Source: Actinomycetes bacterium (GTDB taxonomy: Bacteria; Actinomycetota; Actinomycetes; Streptosporangiales; Streptosporangiaceae). Taken from it: a stretch of DNA of 5,865 nt. Position 1 is the first letter of the stretch, and each line of letters begins with the position of its first letter. The notes under the pieces were generated by a model. That model did not search any database. It was not told the DNA's origin and saw only the letters and a program-made list of their open reading frames with translations. This document shows, piece after piece, positions 1 to 5,007 of this stretch. The stretch spans positions 1-5,865 of the forward strand of contig JAFACJ010000892.1 in assembly GCA_023425615.1 (NCBI GenBank), given 5' to 3'. Both the position numbers and the translations under genes were made by a program.

Positions 1-567
1 GGTCTCGACATCGAACGCCTCCAGCCGATCAAGCCCGGCGATCACATCAAGAAACCGGTCAGCCTCCGAGCAGGCTGCCTCAGGCATGGAGACCTTCGCC
101 CTGGGCGCTTCTCCGGCCGGCGGCAGCCCAGCGGCGGTAGAGCCCAACGCGGTATGGATGCTCCCGAGCAACTCGCCGAGCGCACGTGCCTCAGGTCCGC
201 TGAGATCCGTCCCCTGCCGATGCGCTCCGCCAGCCCAATCGAGCACGCAGTACCCGCGCCCGTCGACGTCCAGGACCGGGTCCATCCCCACGAGCCGCGG
301 AGAACAGACCGGCAACCCCATCGAAGCAAGCACCCCAAGAACGTTCAGGCTTCGCCGTGCCTTCTCCACCGGCACGTCGACGATCCTCTTGAGCGCGAAG
401 TCCCCCTGGCCCGTTCTCAGACGCCAGTTGGGATTCATCATCCCCTCAGCGACGAACTCGACGCCGACGACGGCGCCGAGCCTGAACCGTTCGACGATCA
501 CTTCCAGATCGCCCTCAGCAACCCGACTCCAAGAGGGCCGCCCCACAGCCACGGTCCCATCCGTCAC
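1..567 (-). CDS. Aminoglycoside phosphotransferase-like kinase, N-terminal part (cut by window edge)
   Basis: The reading frame is open from a GTG at 567 to the window edge and gives 189 residues. It reads as the N-lobe of an APH/choline-kinase-like fold. Residues 21-35 form a helix, and a segment with GMMNPNWRLRTG (about 42-53) acts as the nucleotide-binding turn. FALKRI puts the likely ATP-binding lysine at residue 60. YCVLDWAGG (106-114) is the hinge, and LGELLGSIHTAL (130-141) is the helix that usually follows in this family. The catalytic-loop and metal-binding motifs would lie past the edge, so activity cannot be judged. The GTG was chosen because it overlaps the upstream TGA as GTGA, which suggests translational coupling, and because the N-lobe begins soon after it. 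The substrate is unknown: these kinases act on antibiotics, small metabolites or cell-wall precursors. Its place behind an XRE regulator hints at a regulated small-molecule kinase, but that is inference. Confidence 0.82.
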   Translation of the reverse strand, partial: MTDGTVAVGRPSWSRVAEGDLEVIVERFRLGAVVGVEFVAEGMMNPNWRLRTGQGDFALKRIVDVPVEKARRSLNVLGVLASMGLPVCSPRLVGMDPVLDVDGRGYCVLDWAGGAHRQGTDLSGPEARALGELLGSIHTALGSTAAGLPPAGEAPRAKVSMPEAACSEADRFLDVIAGLDRLEAFDVET

Positions 568-785
568 TTTCGAAAGGCTACGTTGGCTTCGGTGGTGGCG
601 TGTTCCCAACGCATGTACTCCGACATGGGGCGGGAGATGAGGCGGACGCGCCGCCAGGTGACGCCACGCGCGAGGGTGCGGCCGACGAGGTCGCCCTAAT
701 CGCCCCAGTCGTGAGTGGTGACGGTGCCTGACTCCTTCCATTCGGAGTAGCTGCTGGCCAGGGACAGGTCATAGGCGTCGCGCAT
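564..785 (-). pseudogene. DUF6879-like protein, broken by an amber codon and C-terminally truncated
   Basis: This frame starts at an ATG at 785 inside RLEMRDAYDL, runs through SEWKESGTVTTHDWGD, and meets TAG at 696-698. The same frame then continues for 43 further codons: GDLVGRTLARGVTWRRVRL, SRPMSEYMRWEHATTEANVA, then FRK and TGA at 564-566. The pattern RLEMRD...W..L...T..RGV..RRVR..S.P.SEY.RWEH..T..N.A is what I know from actinobacterial DUF6879 proteins, which are uncharacterised. In that family the position after WGD is usually a tryptophan, so a TGG to TAG change is the simplest explanation. Relatives also continue for about 60-70 residues after N.A (a GE.VRWLPR-like stretch and a FWLFD-like stretch), and this is missing here. 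The start is uncertain: recognisable similarity begins at about 800, and no ATG or GTG lies nearby upstream. It overlaps the end of the small gene before it by 17 nt. It is probably non-functional unless the amber codon is read through. Confidence 0.72.
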
Positions 786-996
786 CTCCAGCCGGATGAT
801 GGAGCTTGGGGAACATGCGCTCGGGGAGCCATACGTCGGATTCGTCCTCGCCCTTGGCCACGTCCCGGCTGAGGCGGGCGGTGACGTCGGGGTCGGTGAT
901 GGTCTTACCCCGGAAGAAGATGCCTCCCGGCTCTCGCCAGACGGCGGGGCATTCCTGCTTGTCGGATTTGGGATCGTCACCGACGAAATCCACCAT
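769..996 (-). CDS. Small conserved-looking hypothetical protein of 75 residues
   Basis: The protein opens MVDFVGDDPKSDKQECPAVW and continues with GIFFRGKTITDPDV and DESDVWLPERMFPKL. It is mildly acidic (about 15 acidic to 12 basic residues) and has no signal peptide or membrane segment. The layout recalls small actinomycete proteins encoded between DUF5753-type regulators and DUF6879-like genes: F(I/V)G.DPKS..ECP, then a single strand-like stretch, then W(L/V)P.RM. I know no function for them. The ATG at 996 is chosen over an upstream ATG at 1065 because AGAGG sits 6 nt before it (1003-1007 on the plus strand), and because 1065 would overlap the regulator's end. With this start the gap from the regulator's stop is 37 nt. 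The last residues (HHPAGDARRL) overlap the start of the DUF6879-like remnant in another frame and may not be the ancestral C-terminus. By analogy with the small DUF397 proteins beside similar regulators it may partner the regulator; that is inference. Confidence 0.7.
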   Translation of the reverse strand: MVDFVGDDPKSDKQECPAVWREPGGIFFRGKTITDPDVTARLSRDVAKGEDESDVWLPERMFPKLHHPAGDARRL

Positions 997-1033
997 GGTC
1001 AGCCTCTGGATAGGTGCTGGGTCCCTGCGACCT

Positions 1034-1938
1034 TCACCCCTCCCCGGGCGCTTCGTCAAGGACACTCAAGGCCGTGCGGATGAGCGACTGGACGCCGTCG
1101 CCGAGGACCGCGAGGGACATCAGCTCATCCCAAGCGCGTCGGTACATCGCGATCTCTTCGGCATGGGTGAGGGTGAGCAGGCCGGACAGGAGTTCGACTT
1201 GGACGTGTTCCAGATTCGGGAAGGTGTCGATGTCGAAGGACTCGCGGGGACGGATTCCATGCCGGTCGGCGTGCATCGGGATCACCGCCAGGGACACCGA
1301 CGGGAGCCGCATCACTTCCAGCAGGTGCAGGAGCTGGCCGCGATGCACCGCAATCCCGTATGGGCGGAAGTGCAGGATCGTCTCCTCCAGAAGGAACAAC
1401 CATCGGGCTCCGGCCCGGCGTAGGTTGCGCTGGCGGCTGAGCCGCTCAGCCACGGCCTCAGCGACGTCATCCGGCCGATGCGGCGGTCGTTCCGCACGCC
1501 ACGCAGGACCCCGGTCATGTACTCCGGAGTCTGAAGAAGACCGGGGATCACCTTCGTCTGATAGGTCCGGGCCACCTGGACGCGAGAGAACAGATCTCCG
1601 ATCGTGAGCTTCTGGCGGGCGTTCAGTCCCAGACCGCGCCCCTGCTCGCGCAGGGACAACCACATGCCGGCGACGTTCGCCTGTTCGGCGAGGAGTTCGG
1701 TGACCAGCCGATCAGGCGCCTCACAGATTCTTCCCCAAAGCCGCACGTGATCGACGGTGATCGTCCGGCGGCCCTTCTCCACCTGGGAGACCACCGTCGA
1801 GGCCGACCATCCAGCGCGCCGTGCGAACTCCACTCCCGAGATGCCCGCCCGCTCCCGCAGCTCACGCAGGCGCGCTCCCAAACGCACGCGGGCCGCCTGA
1901 GCTGAAGATGACGAGGAAGTGCCCACCGACGGCATCAT
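1034..1938 (-). pseudogene. XRE-family regulator with DUF5753-type C-terminal domain, frameshifted
   Basis: Two overlapping frames together spell one regulator of about 301 residues, the usual size for this group. The first frame (1938 down to about 1471) carries an N-terminal XRE helix-turn-helix: LGARLRELRERAGISGVEF, then ARRAGWSASTVVSQVEKGRR (about residues 20-58). It then enters the DUF5753 domain with QVARTYQTKVIPGLLQTPEY (about 121-140). After RRIGR the sense continues one frame over as DDVAEAVAERLSRQRNL, then ARWLFLLEETILHFRPYG, and ends LSVLDEAPGEG at 1034. Restoring one G in the GG run at 1471-1472 would rejoin the frames. Such proteins are actinomycete regulators, some tied to development or antibiotic production, and usually lie beside small acidic genes, as here. 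The start is ATGATG (1938 or 1935), with only a weak GGTCGGGG upstream. Transposase debris begins about 60 bp upstream, so the native promoter may be lost. The shift is a real mutation or a sequence error; nothing suggests a programmed slip. Confidence 0.85.
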
Positions 1939-1994
1939 GCCCCGACCGCACCGCGTGCAGCGAGTCGGCCGGCGTGGCGACGCCCGTTATCCGG

Positions 1995-2195
1995 GGAGAT
2001 GACCTTCCCGTTCAGCACGTTGAGCGCGGCGAACAGGTCGGTGGTGCCGTGCCGGATGTAGTCGTGTGTCTTCTTCTCCGGCACGCCGCAATCTAGTGGG
2101 AGTGTCGGCTGGGTCCGGTCCAAAGCCTGGACCTGCATCTTTTCGTCGAACGAGGAGACGATCGCCCCTCCGGGAGGACTCAAGTAAAGTCCGAC
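1995..2195 (-). pseudogene. IS630-family transposase fragment (DDE domain, first part)
   Basis: A stretch of 67 codons reads as the central part of an IS630-type DDE transposase: [19 protein letters not shown], then [14 protein letters not shown], then [19 protein letters not shown] and [12 protein letters not shown]. The Asp in SFDEK (about residue 17 of the fragment) matches the first catalytic aspartate of the family. The downstream Asp and Glu that complete the DDE triad are absent, because after KVIS the sequence no longer resembles a transposase. The N-terminal half is also missing, apart from the separate helix-turn-helix scrap next to it in another frame. No terminal inverted repeats or TA target duplication were recognised. 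The frame runs on to TGA at 1935-1937, overlapping the regulator's ATG, which is probably chance. The fragment cannot encode an active enzyme. Confidence 0.85.
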
Positions 2196-2282
2196 CGCAG
2201 CCGACCCGTCGACTTCAAATCCTCCAACGCCGCGAGCCCGCCTTCGCCATACCGCTCGACCCACTTGTAGACCGTCGGCATC
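2180..2282 (-). pseudogene. Transposase helix-turn-helix fragment
   Basis: The frame reads [20 protein letters not shown], then DLKSTGR, then LRSDFT and a TGA at 2180-2182. The pattern (P)TVYKWV.RY.EGGLA.LED is the typical N-terminal helix-turn-helix linker of IS630- and IS481-type transposases. It ends where the IS630 DDE fragment begins, one frame away. The two may be remnants of one element with an internal deletion, or of two elements fused. Similarity upstream of the TVYKW core stops at about 2282-2300, close to where the plus-strand regulator-like fragment begins. That point is therefore a probable breakpoint. Confidence 0.6.
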
Positions 2283-2298
2283 GCACCACGGGAACGCG

Positions 2299-2448
2299 GT
2301 GACACCGCAGCAGGCCCAGCGTCTGGTCACCGCGCTCAGGGCGCTGTTCGTCGGCCTCAGCCAAGGCGTCGTCCTCGGTCTCGCCCAGGACGCCGACGAG
2401 CAGTACTTCGCCGACGCCGCCCGCGCCCTGGCGTCCCGCATGTCCCTC
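2299..2448 (+). pseudogene. Possible TetR-type regulator C-terminal fragment
   Basis: This is the only plus-strand stretch with protein-like character. It reads [20 protein letters not shown], then [20 protein letters not shown], then ARALASRMS. The amphipathic ALRAL(F)VGLSQG...[15 protein letters not shown] pattern resembles the last two helices of a TetR-family ligand-binding domain. The DNA-binding N-terminal part is absent, as the region upstream is transposase debris. No stop codon follows where a TetR protein should end: the frame runs into the terminator and then antisense to the exported-protein gene. If real, it once converged with that gene and is now a headless, stopless remnant. 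The identification rests on pattern memory only, and a chance open frame in GC-rich DNA is the alternative. Confidence 0.42.
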
Positions 2449-2461
2449 ACCGATCACAGGG

Positions 2462-2490
2462 AAAAGCCGCTCGGTCGGTGGCCGAGCGGC
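2462..2490 (-). terminator. Intrinsic terminator of the left exported-protein gene
   Basis: On the minus strand GCCGCTCGG and CCGAGCGGC form a perfect 9-bp stem (2466-2474 with 2482-2490). It can extend by two more pairs, one of them a wobble, leaving a 3-nt loop. Four U residues follow (2465-2462). The stem begins 15 nt after the stop codon of the gene at 2506-3561. The same structure follows the right-hand copy. Confidence 0.85.
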
Positions 2491-2505
2491 GTGTGTGGGG
2501 GGCGG

Positions 2506-3561
2506 TCAGCGTTGGAAGGAGACCAGGAAGGCGTCATCGGTGAGGTTGCCGTTGAGGTTGCGGCACTTGACGGAGATGCCGTCCTCGGAGTTCCAGCGGA
2601 CGACACCGCAGTAGGTGCCGTCGGCGCTGACGGGGCTGATCTGCACGTTGCCCTTGTTCAGGTTCTGGCCGGGTATCTCGATCCGGTACCTGCCGGTGCC
2701 TTCTCGGTAGACCGTGGGGGTGCCACCTGTGGAGTCATAGGAGTAGGACAGGCTGTACGGGGTGGTCTTGAGGGGTTCTCCCGCGTAGCCGTAGGCGGCG
2801 GGAGTACGCCGTTGGAGACCGGTTCCGGCGGTGTAGGAGAGGGCGAAGCGGGTGTCCCGAAGATCGCCGTCGATGTTCTTGCAGTACACCACGGCTCCCA
2901 GGTCGGTGGTGTTGGAGAAGATGAACCATTCGCCGATGCTGCACCGCGCGTTGGCGGTCCCGTAGGGGGTGACCTGCATGTGGGTCGAGCGGAACTGTGT
3001 TCCCAGTCCGGGAAGCCTGACGGCGTAGACCCCGGCCTCATAGCGGGTGATGGTGTTGGTGCCGCCGGCGGAGTTGAACTGCCGGTGGGGCGGCGGGGTG
3101 GAGGTCGCGTCGGACGGCTTGTCCGCCGCGACGTAGGCGTAGCTGCCGGCACGTGTGGTGATGTTGGTGTAGGCCAGCGAGAAACCGTTGTTGACCTTCT
3201 GCCCCACGGGGTTGACGCAGTAGACCCGCACGTCGAGCCGGCCGGCGCTCTTGGGCGTCCAGTCCCGCACCGTGCAGCTGTTGGCCGTGCCGCCATAGGC
3301 CGTCACATGCGCGACCCCGCCTTTGCGGCCGAGCTTGGGAAAACGCACGGTGTAAGCGCCCTGCCCCGTCCGGATGACGGTAGGCGTCCCCCCGGCGGAG
3401 TCCTTCGCCAACTTCGCCTTGTAAGCACGTCCGATCTTGGCTTTGTGCTTGGTCACCAGCACATACCCATACCCCTGGCTGGCGGAGGCCGAAGCGGGCG
3501 AGGCCAACCCCACGACCAGCCCACCGGCCATCAGAATTCCGAAAACCACTCTCCTGCTCAT
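2506..3561 (-). CDS. Exported protein with three cysteine-paired repeats (left copy)
   Basis: The product has 351 residues. Residues 1-26 form a signal peptide: MSRR, a hydrophobic core GILMAGGLVVGLA, then SPASASA with likely Ala-X-Ala cleavage. The rest consists of three repeats at about residues 30-132, 139-243 and 256-350. Each repeat opens Y(A/G)Y, has GGT.T..R...G.Y.VR.P in its first half, and later two cysteines around a W: Cys96/115, 207/227 and 318/333. It ends with a G....(D/N)..F.(L/V)S(Y/F) pattern. Two cysteines per repeat suggest one disulfide per domain in an extracellular beta-rich protein. No catalytic motif, LPXTG anchor or membrane helix is seen, so it is probably released. 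I recognise similar repeats in other secreted actinomycete proteins, but none with a function. Two ATGs are adjacent (3564, 3561). I chose 3561 because it aligns with the only start of the right-hand copy and leaves 3 nt after GGAG. It has its own promoter region and terminator. Confidence 0.88.
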   Translation of the reverse strand: MSRRVVFGILMAGGLVVGLASPASASASQGYGYVLVTKHKAKIGRAYKAKLAKDSAGGTPTVIRTGQGAYTVRFPKLGRKGGVAHVTAYGGTANSCTVRDWTPKSAGRLDVRVYCVNPVGQKVNNGFSLAYTNITTRAGSYAYVAADKPSDATSTPPPHRQFNSAGGTNTITRYEAGVYAVRLPGLGTQFRSTHMQVTPYGTANARCSIGEWFIFSNTTDLGAVVYCKNIDGDLRDTRFALSYTAGTGLQRRTPAAYGYAGEPLKTTPYSLSYSYDSTGGTPTVYREGTGRYRIEIPGQNLNKGNVQISPVSADGTYCGVVRWNSEDGISVKCRNLNGNLTDDAFLVSFQR

Positions 3562-3592
3562 CATCTCCGCTTTCGCTCACACATGATCCGTT

Positions 3593-3604
3593 CCCCGACC
3601 GGGG
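3593..3604 (-). promoter_or_regulatory. Inverted repeat in the leader of the left exported-protein gene
   Basis: CCCCGACCGGGG lies about 30 nt upstream of the start and could form a short hairpin in the mRNA leader. The right-hand copy has TCCCGGCCGGGA at the same place (4836-4847). The bases differ at the ends but pairing is kept in both, which hints that the structure matters. It could be a small leader hairpin or an operator; chance is possible in such GC-rich DNA. Confidence 0.4.
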
Positions 3605-3633
3605 AGGCGCCTTTTCCGCCCCTCCCTACAGGC

Positions 3634-3670
3634 ATGTCTAGAAGATCCCGGTTGTCGCTCGGTTGCCGCA
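3634..3670 (-). promoter_or_regulatory. Candidate promoter of the left exported-protein gene: 11-bp tandem repeats plus a -10-like box
   Basis: Two 11-bp direct repeats, CGGTTGTCGCT and CGGTTGCCGCA (plus-strand reading, 3649-3670), lie exactly 8 bp upstream, in the minus-strand sense, of TAGACAT (3640-3634), a poor match to a TANNNT -10 box. There is no convincing -35. Tandem 11-bp repeats 8 bp from the -10 element are the arrangement known for activators of the SARP type, which replace a -35. PhoP boxes also use an 11-bp period. The regulator here is unknown. The same layout precedes the second copy. The transcript would have a leader of roughly 65 nt. Confidence 0.5.
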
Positions 3671-3681
3671 TAAGGACAAGG

Positions 3682-3712
3682 AAAAAAGCCGCCCGGTCGG
3701 TGACCGAGCGGC
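3682..3712 (-). terminator. Intrinsic terminator of the right exported-protein gene
   Basis: Read on the minus strand, GCCGCTCGGTC, loop ACC and GACCGGGCGGC form an 11-bp stem (3712-3702 with 3698-3688), followed by six U residues (3687-3682). One pair is U-G in the minus-strand RNA but would be an A/C mismatch in plus-strand RNA, which supports minus-strand use. It begins 33 nt after the stop at 3746 and separates this unit from the promoter of the left copy. Confidence 0.9.
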
Positions 3713-3745
3713 GTGCGTAGGGAGGCGGTCCGGGCGAGGTGAGGG

Positions 3746-4804
3746 TCAGCGTTGGAAGGAGGCGAGGAAGGCGGCATCGATGGGGTTGCCGTTGAGGTCG
3801 TGGCATTTGACGGAGACGCCGTCCTTGGAGCCCCAGTGGACGACGCCGCAGTAGGAGTCGGCGGTGCCGTAGGCACTGATCTGCACGTTGCCCCCGTCCA
3901 GGTTCTGGCGGGGCATATCGATGCGGTACCTGCCGGTGCTCTGGCGCTGGACGATGAGAGCGCCGCCCGTGGAGTCGTAGGAGTAGTAGGGGTCGTACGG
4001 GGTGGTCAAGGTGGAGCTCGCCGCGTAAACGTAGGCGGCGGGAGCACGCCGCTGGAGACCGGACCTGGAGGTGTAGGAGAAGGCGAAACGGGTGTTCTGG
4101 GGGTCGCCGTTGATGCTCCTGCAATACACCGTGACGCCCACGTCGTCGGTTTTGGAAAAGAAGAACCATCCGGCGATGCCGCATCGGGCCTGGGAATTTC
4201 CATAGGCGGTGACCTGCGAGTGAACGTAGCGGATCTGTGTTCCCGATCGTGCTCGCGGTATTCTGACGACGTAGGCTCCGGTCGCGTAGTGGATGATGGT
4301 GTTGGTACCGCCGGCGGAATTGAACTGCTTGTCGGCCGGAGGCGTGAAATTGGTGGCGGACGGCTTGTCCGATACCACGTAGGCATAGCTGCCGGCACGC
4401 GTGGCGATGTTGGTGTAGGCCAACGAGAAACCATTGTTGACCTTCTGCCCCACGGTATCGACGCAGTAGACCCGCACGTCGAGCCGACCACCGCTCTTGG
4501 GCGCCCAATCCCGCACCGAGCAACTGTTGGCCGTGCCGCCATAGGCCGTCACATGCGCGACTCCGCCCTTGAGGCCGAGCTTGGGAAAACGCACCGTGTA
4601 GGCGCCCTGCCCCGTCCGGATGACGGTGGGCGCTCCCCCGGCGGAGTTCTTCGCCACTTTCGCCTTGTAAGCACTTCCGATCTTGGCGTTGTGCTTGGTC
4701 ACCAGCACATACCCATACCCCTGACCGGCGGCCGACGCGGGCGAGGCCAACGCCCCGGCCAGCCCGCCTGCCATCAGGATTCCGAGGACCGCTCTCCCGC
4801 TCAT
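3746..4804 (-). CDS. Exported protein with three cysteine-paired repeats (right copy)
   Basis: The product has 352 residues and is a paralogue of the adjacent downstream gene, with the same architecture. The signal peptide covers residues 1-25: MSGRAVLGILMAGGLAGALA, then SPASA with likely cleavage after ASA. Three repeats follow at about 29-131, 139-244 and 257-351, with cysteine pairs 95/114, 208/228 and 319/334. Counted by eye, repeat 1 is about 89% identical to that of the other copy, while repeats 2 and 3 are nearer 60-65%, with an indel in repeat 2 (PRARSG against PGLG). The start is unambiguous: ATG at 4804 after GCGGAG with a 3-4 nt gap. There is no cell-wall anchor, lipobox or catalytic motif, so release from the cell is likely. 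A function in surface structure, adhesion or binding is possible but cannot be shown. The gene has its own promoter region and terminator, so the two copies need not be co-transcribed. Confidence 0.9.
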   Translation of the reverse strand: MSGRAVLGILMAGGLAGALASPASAAGQGYGYVLVTKHNAKIGSAYKAKVAKNSAGGAPTVIRTGQGAYTVRFPKLGLKGGVAHVTAYGGTANSCSVRDWAPKSGGRLDVRVYCVDTVGQKVNNGFSLAYTNIATRAGSYAYVVSDKPSATNFTPPADKQFNSAGGTNTIIHYATGAYVVRIPRARSGTQIRYVHSQVTAYGNSQARCGIAGWFFFSKTDDVGVTVYCRSINGDPQNTRFAFSYTSRSGLQRRAPAAYVYAASSTLTTPYDPYYSYDSTGGALIVQRQSTGRYRIDMPRQNLDGGNVQISAYGTADSYCGVVHWGSKDGVSVKCHDLNGNPIDAAFLASFQR

Positions 4805-4835
4805 ACTCTCCGCTTTCGGTCACGCATGATCCGCT

Positions 4836-4847
4836 TCCCGGCCGGGA
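4836..4847 (-). promoter_or_regulatory. Inverted repeat in the leader of the right exported-protein gene
   Basis: TCCCGGCCGGGA is a perfect 12-bp palindrome about 32 nt upstream of the start. It is the counterpart of CCCCGACCGGGG in the other copy. Its role is unknown. Confidence 0.4.
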
Positions 4848-4876
4848 GGTGTCCTTTTCCTCCCCTCACTACAGGT

Positions 4877-4913
4877 ATGTCTAGAAGACTCCGGTTGCCG
4901 CGCGGTTGCCGCG
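4877..4913 (-). promoter_or_regulatory. Candidate promoter of the right exported-protein gene: perfect 11-bp tandem repeat plus a -10-like box
   Basis: CGGTTGCCGCG occurs twice in perfect tandem (4892-4902 and 4903-4913). TAGACAT, read on the minus strand (4883-4877), follows after exactly 8 bp, the same spacing as in the other copy. Between the -10-like box and the start, CTGTAG.GAGGGG.GGAAAAGG is also nearly identical in both copies. The layout is SARP-like, but neither the regulator nor the transcription start is established from sequence. Confidence 0.52.
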
Positions 4914-4959
4914 CGAGGCGAGGGAGCCCGAGCCCGTTGACGGGTGCCGGCAGGGAACG

Positions 4960-4995
4960 CCGAGGCGGGACGGGGATGCTCCCGTCCCGCCTCGG
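4960..4995 (-). terminator. Strong hairpin after the alpha/beta hydrolase gene
   Basis: CCGAGGCGGGACGGG (4960-4974) and CCCGTCCCGCCTCGG (4981-4995) form a perfect 15-bp stem with a 6-nt loop. It begins 12 nt after the hydrolase stop codon. No U-tract follows on the minus strand. Actinomycetes often terminate at such U-less hairpins, and the stem also protects the 3' end. It could act in both directions. Confidence 0.75.
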
Positions 4996-5007
4996 AGGAT
5001 GCGGTCG

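Larger units (their letters stand above)
2462..4913 (-). repeat. Tandem duplication of a complete transcription unit (two copies of about 1.2 kb)
   Basis: The left unit (about 2462-3670) and right unit (about 3682-4913) match in order from the upstream direct repeats, -10-like box, leader and ribosome-binding site through the coding region to the terminator. The offset between copies is 1243 bp at the promoters and start codons, and 1222 bp at the terminators. The difference comes from small indels, mostly between stop codon and terminator. Similarity fades abruptly beyond the upstream direct repeats on the right and beyond the U-tract on the left, so these mark the duplicated unit. The divergence in repeats 2 and 3 shows the duplication is old. 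Confidence 0.85.

Noticed and set aside
86..699. Two plus-strand open frames of 184 and 181 codons
   Set aside because: They are antisense to the kinase and DUF6879-like genes and show Pro/Arg/Ser/Thr-rich composition without domain patterns.
1461..1485. Programmed -1 frameshift joining the two halves of the regulator
   Set aside because: There is no X XXY YYZ slippery heptamer or clear stimulatory structure at the junction. A simple one-G loss explains it better.
806..1607. Overlapping plus-strand frames of about 200 codons
   Set aside because: They are shadows of the XRE regulator and small gene. The minus strand carries recognisable helix-turn-helix and DUF5753 patterns.
2299..3720. Plus-strand open frame of 473 codons
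   Set aside because: Beyond about 2450 it is antisense to the exported-protein gene, rich in Gly/Val/Asp, and is the mirror of third-position GC bias. Only its first 50 codons look protein-like.
3561..4823. Minus-strand open frame of 420 codons overlapping the right exported-protein gene
   Set aside because: It is an alternate frame of the real gene, rich in Arg/Gln/His/Gly. Its partial similarity to the matching frame of the left copy comes only from the high DNA identity of repeat 1.
4892..4913. Start of a CRISPR or larger tandem-repeat array
   Set aside because: There are only two 11-bp units with no spacers, and the position just before a -10-like box fits an operator.
4933..4944. Hairpin CCCG-TTGA-CGGG as an extra terminator
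   Set aside because: A 4-bp stem is too short and of a kind expected by chance in GC-rich intergenic DNA. The rest of 4914-4959 holds nothing I recognise.
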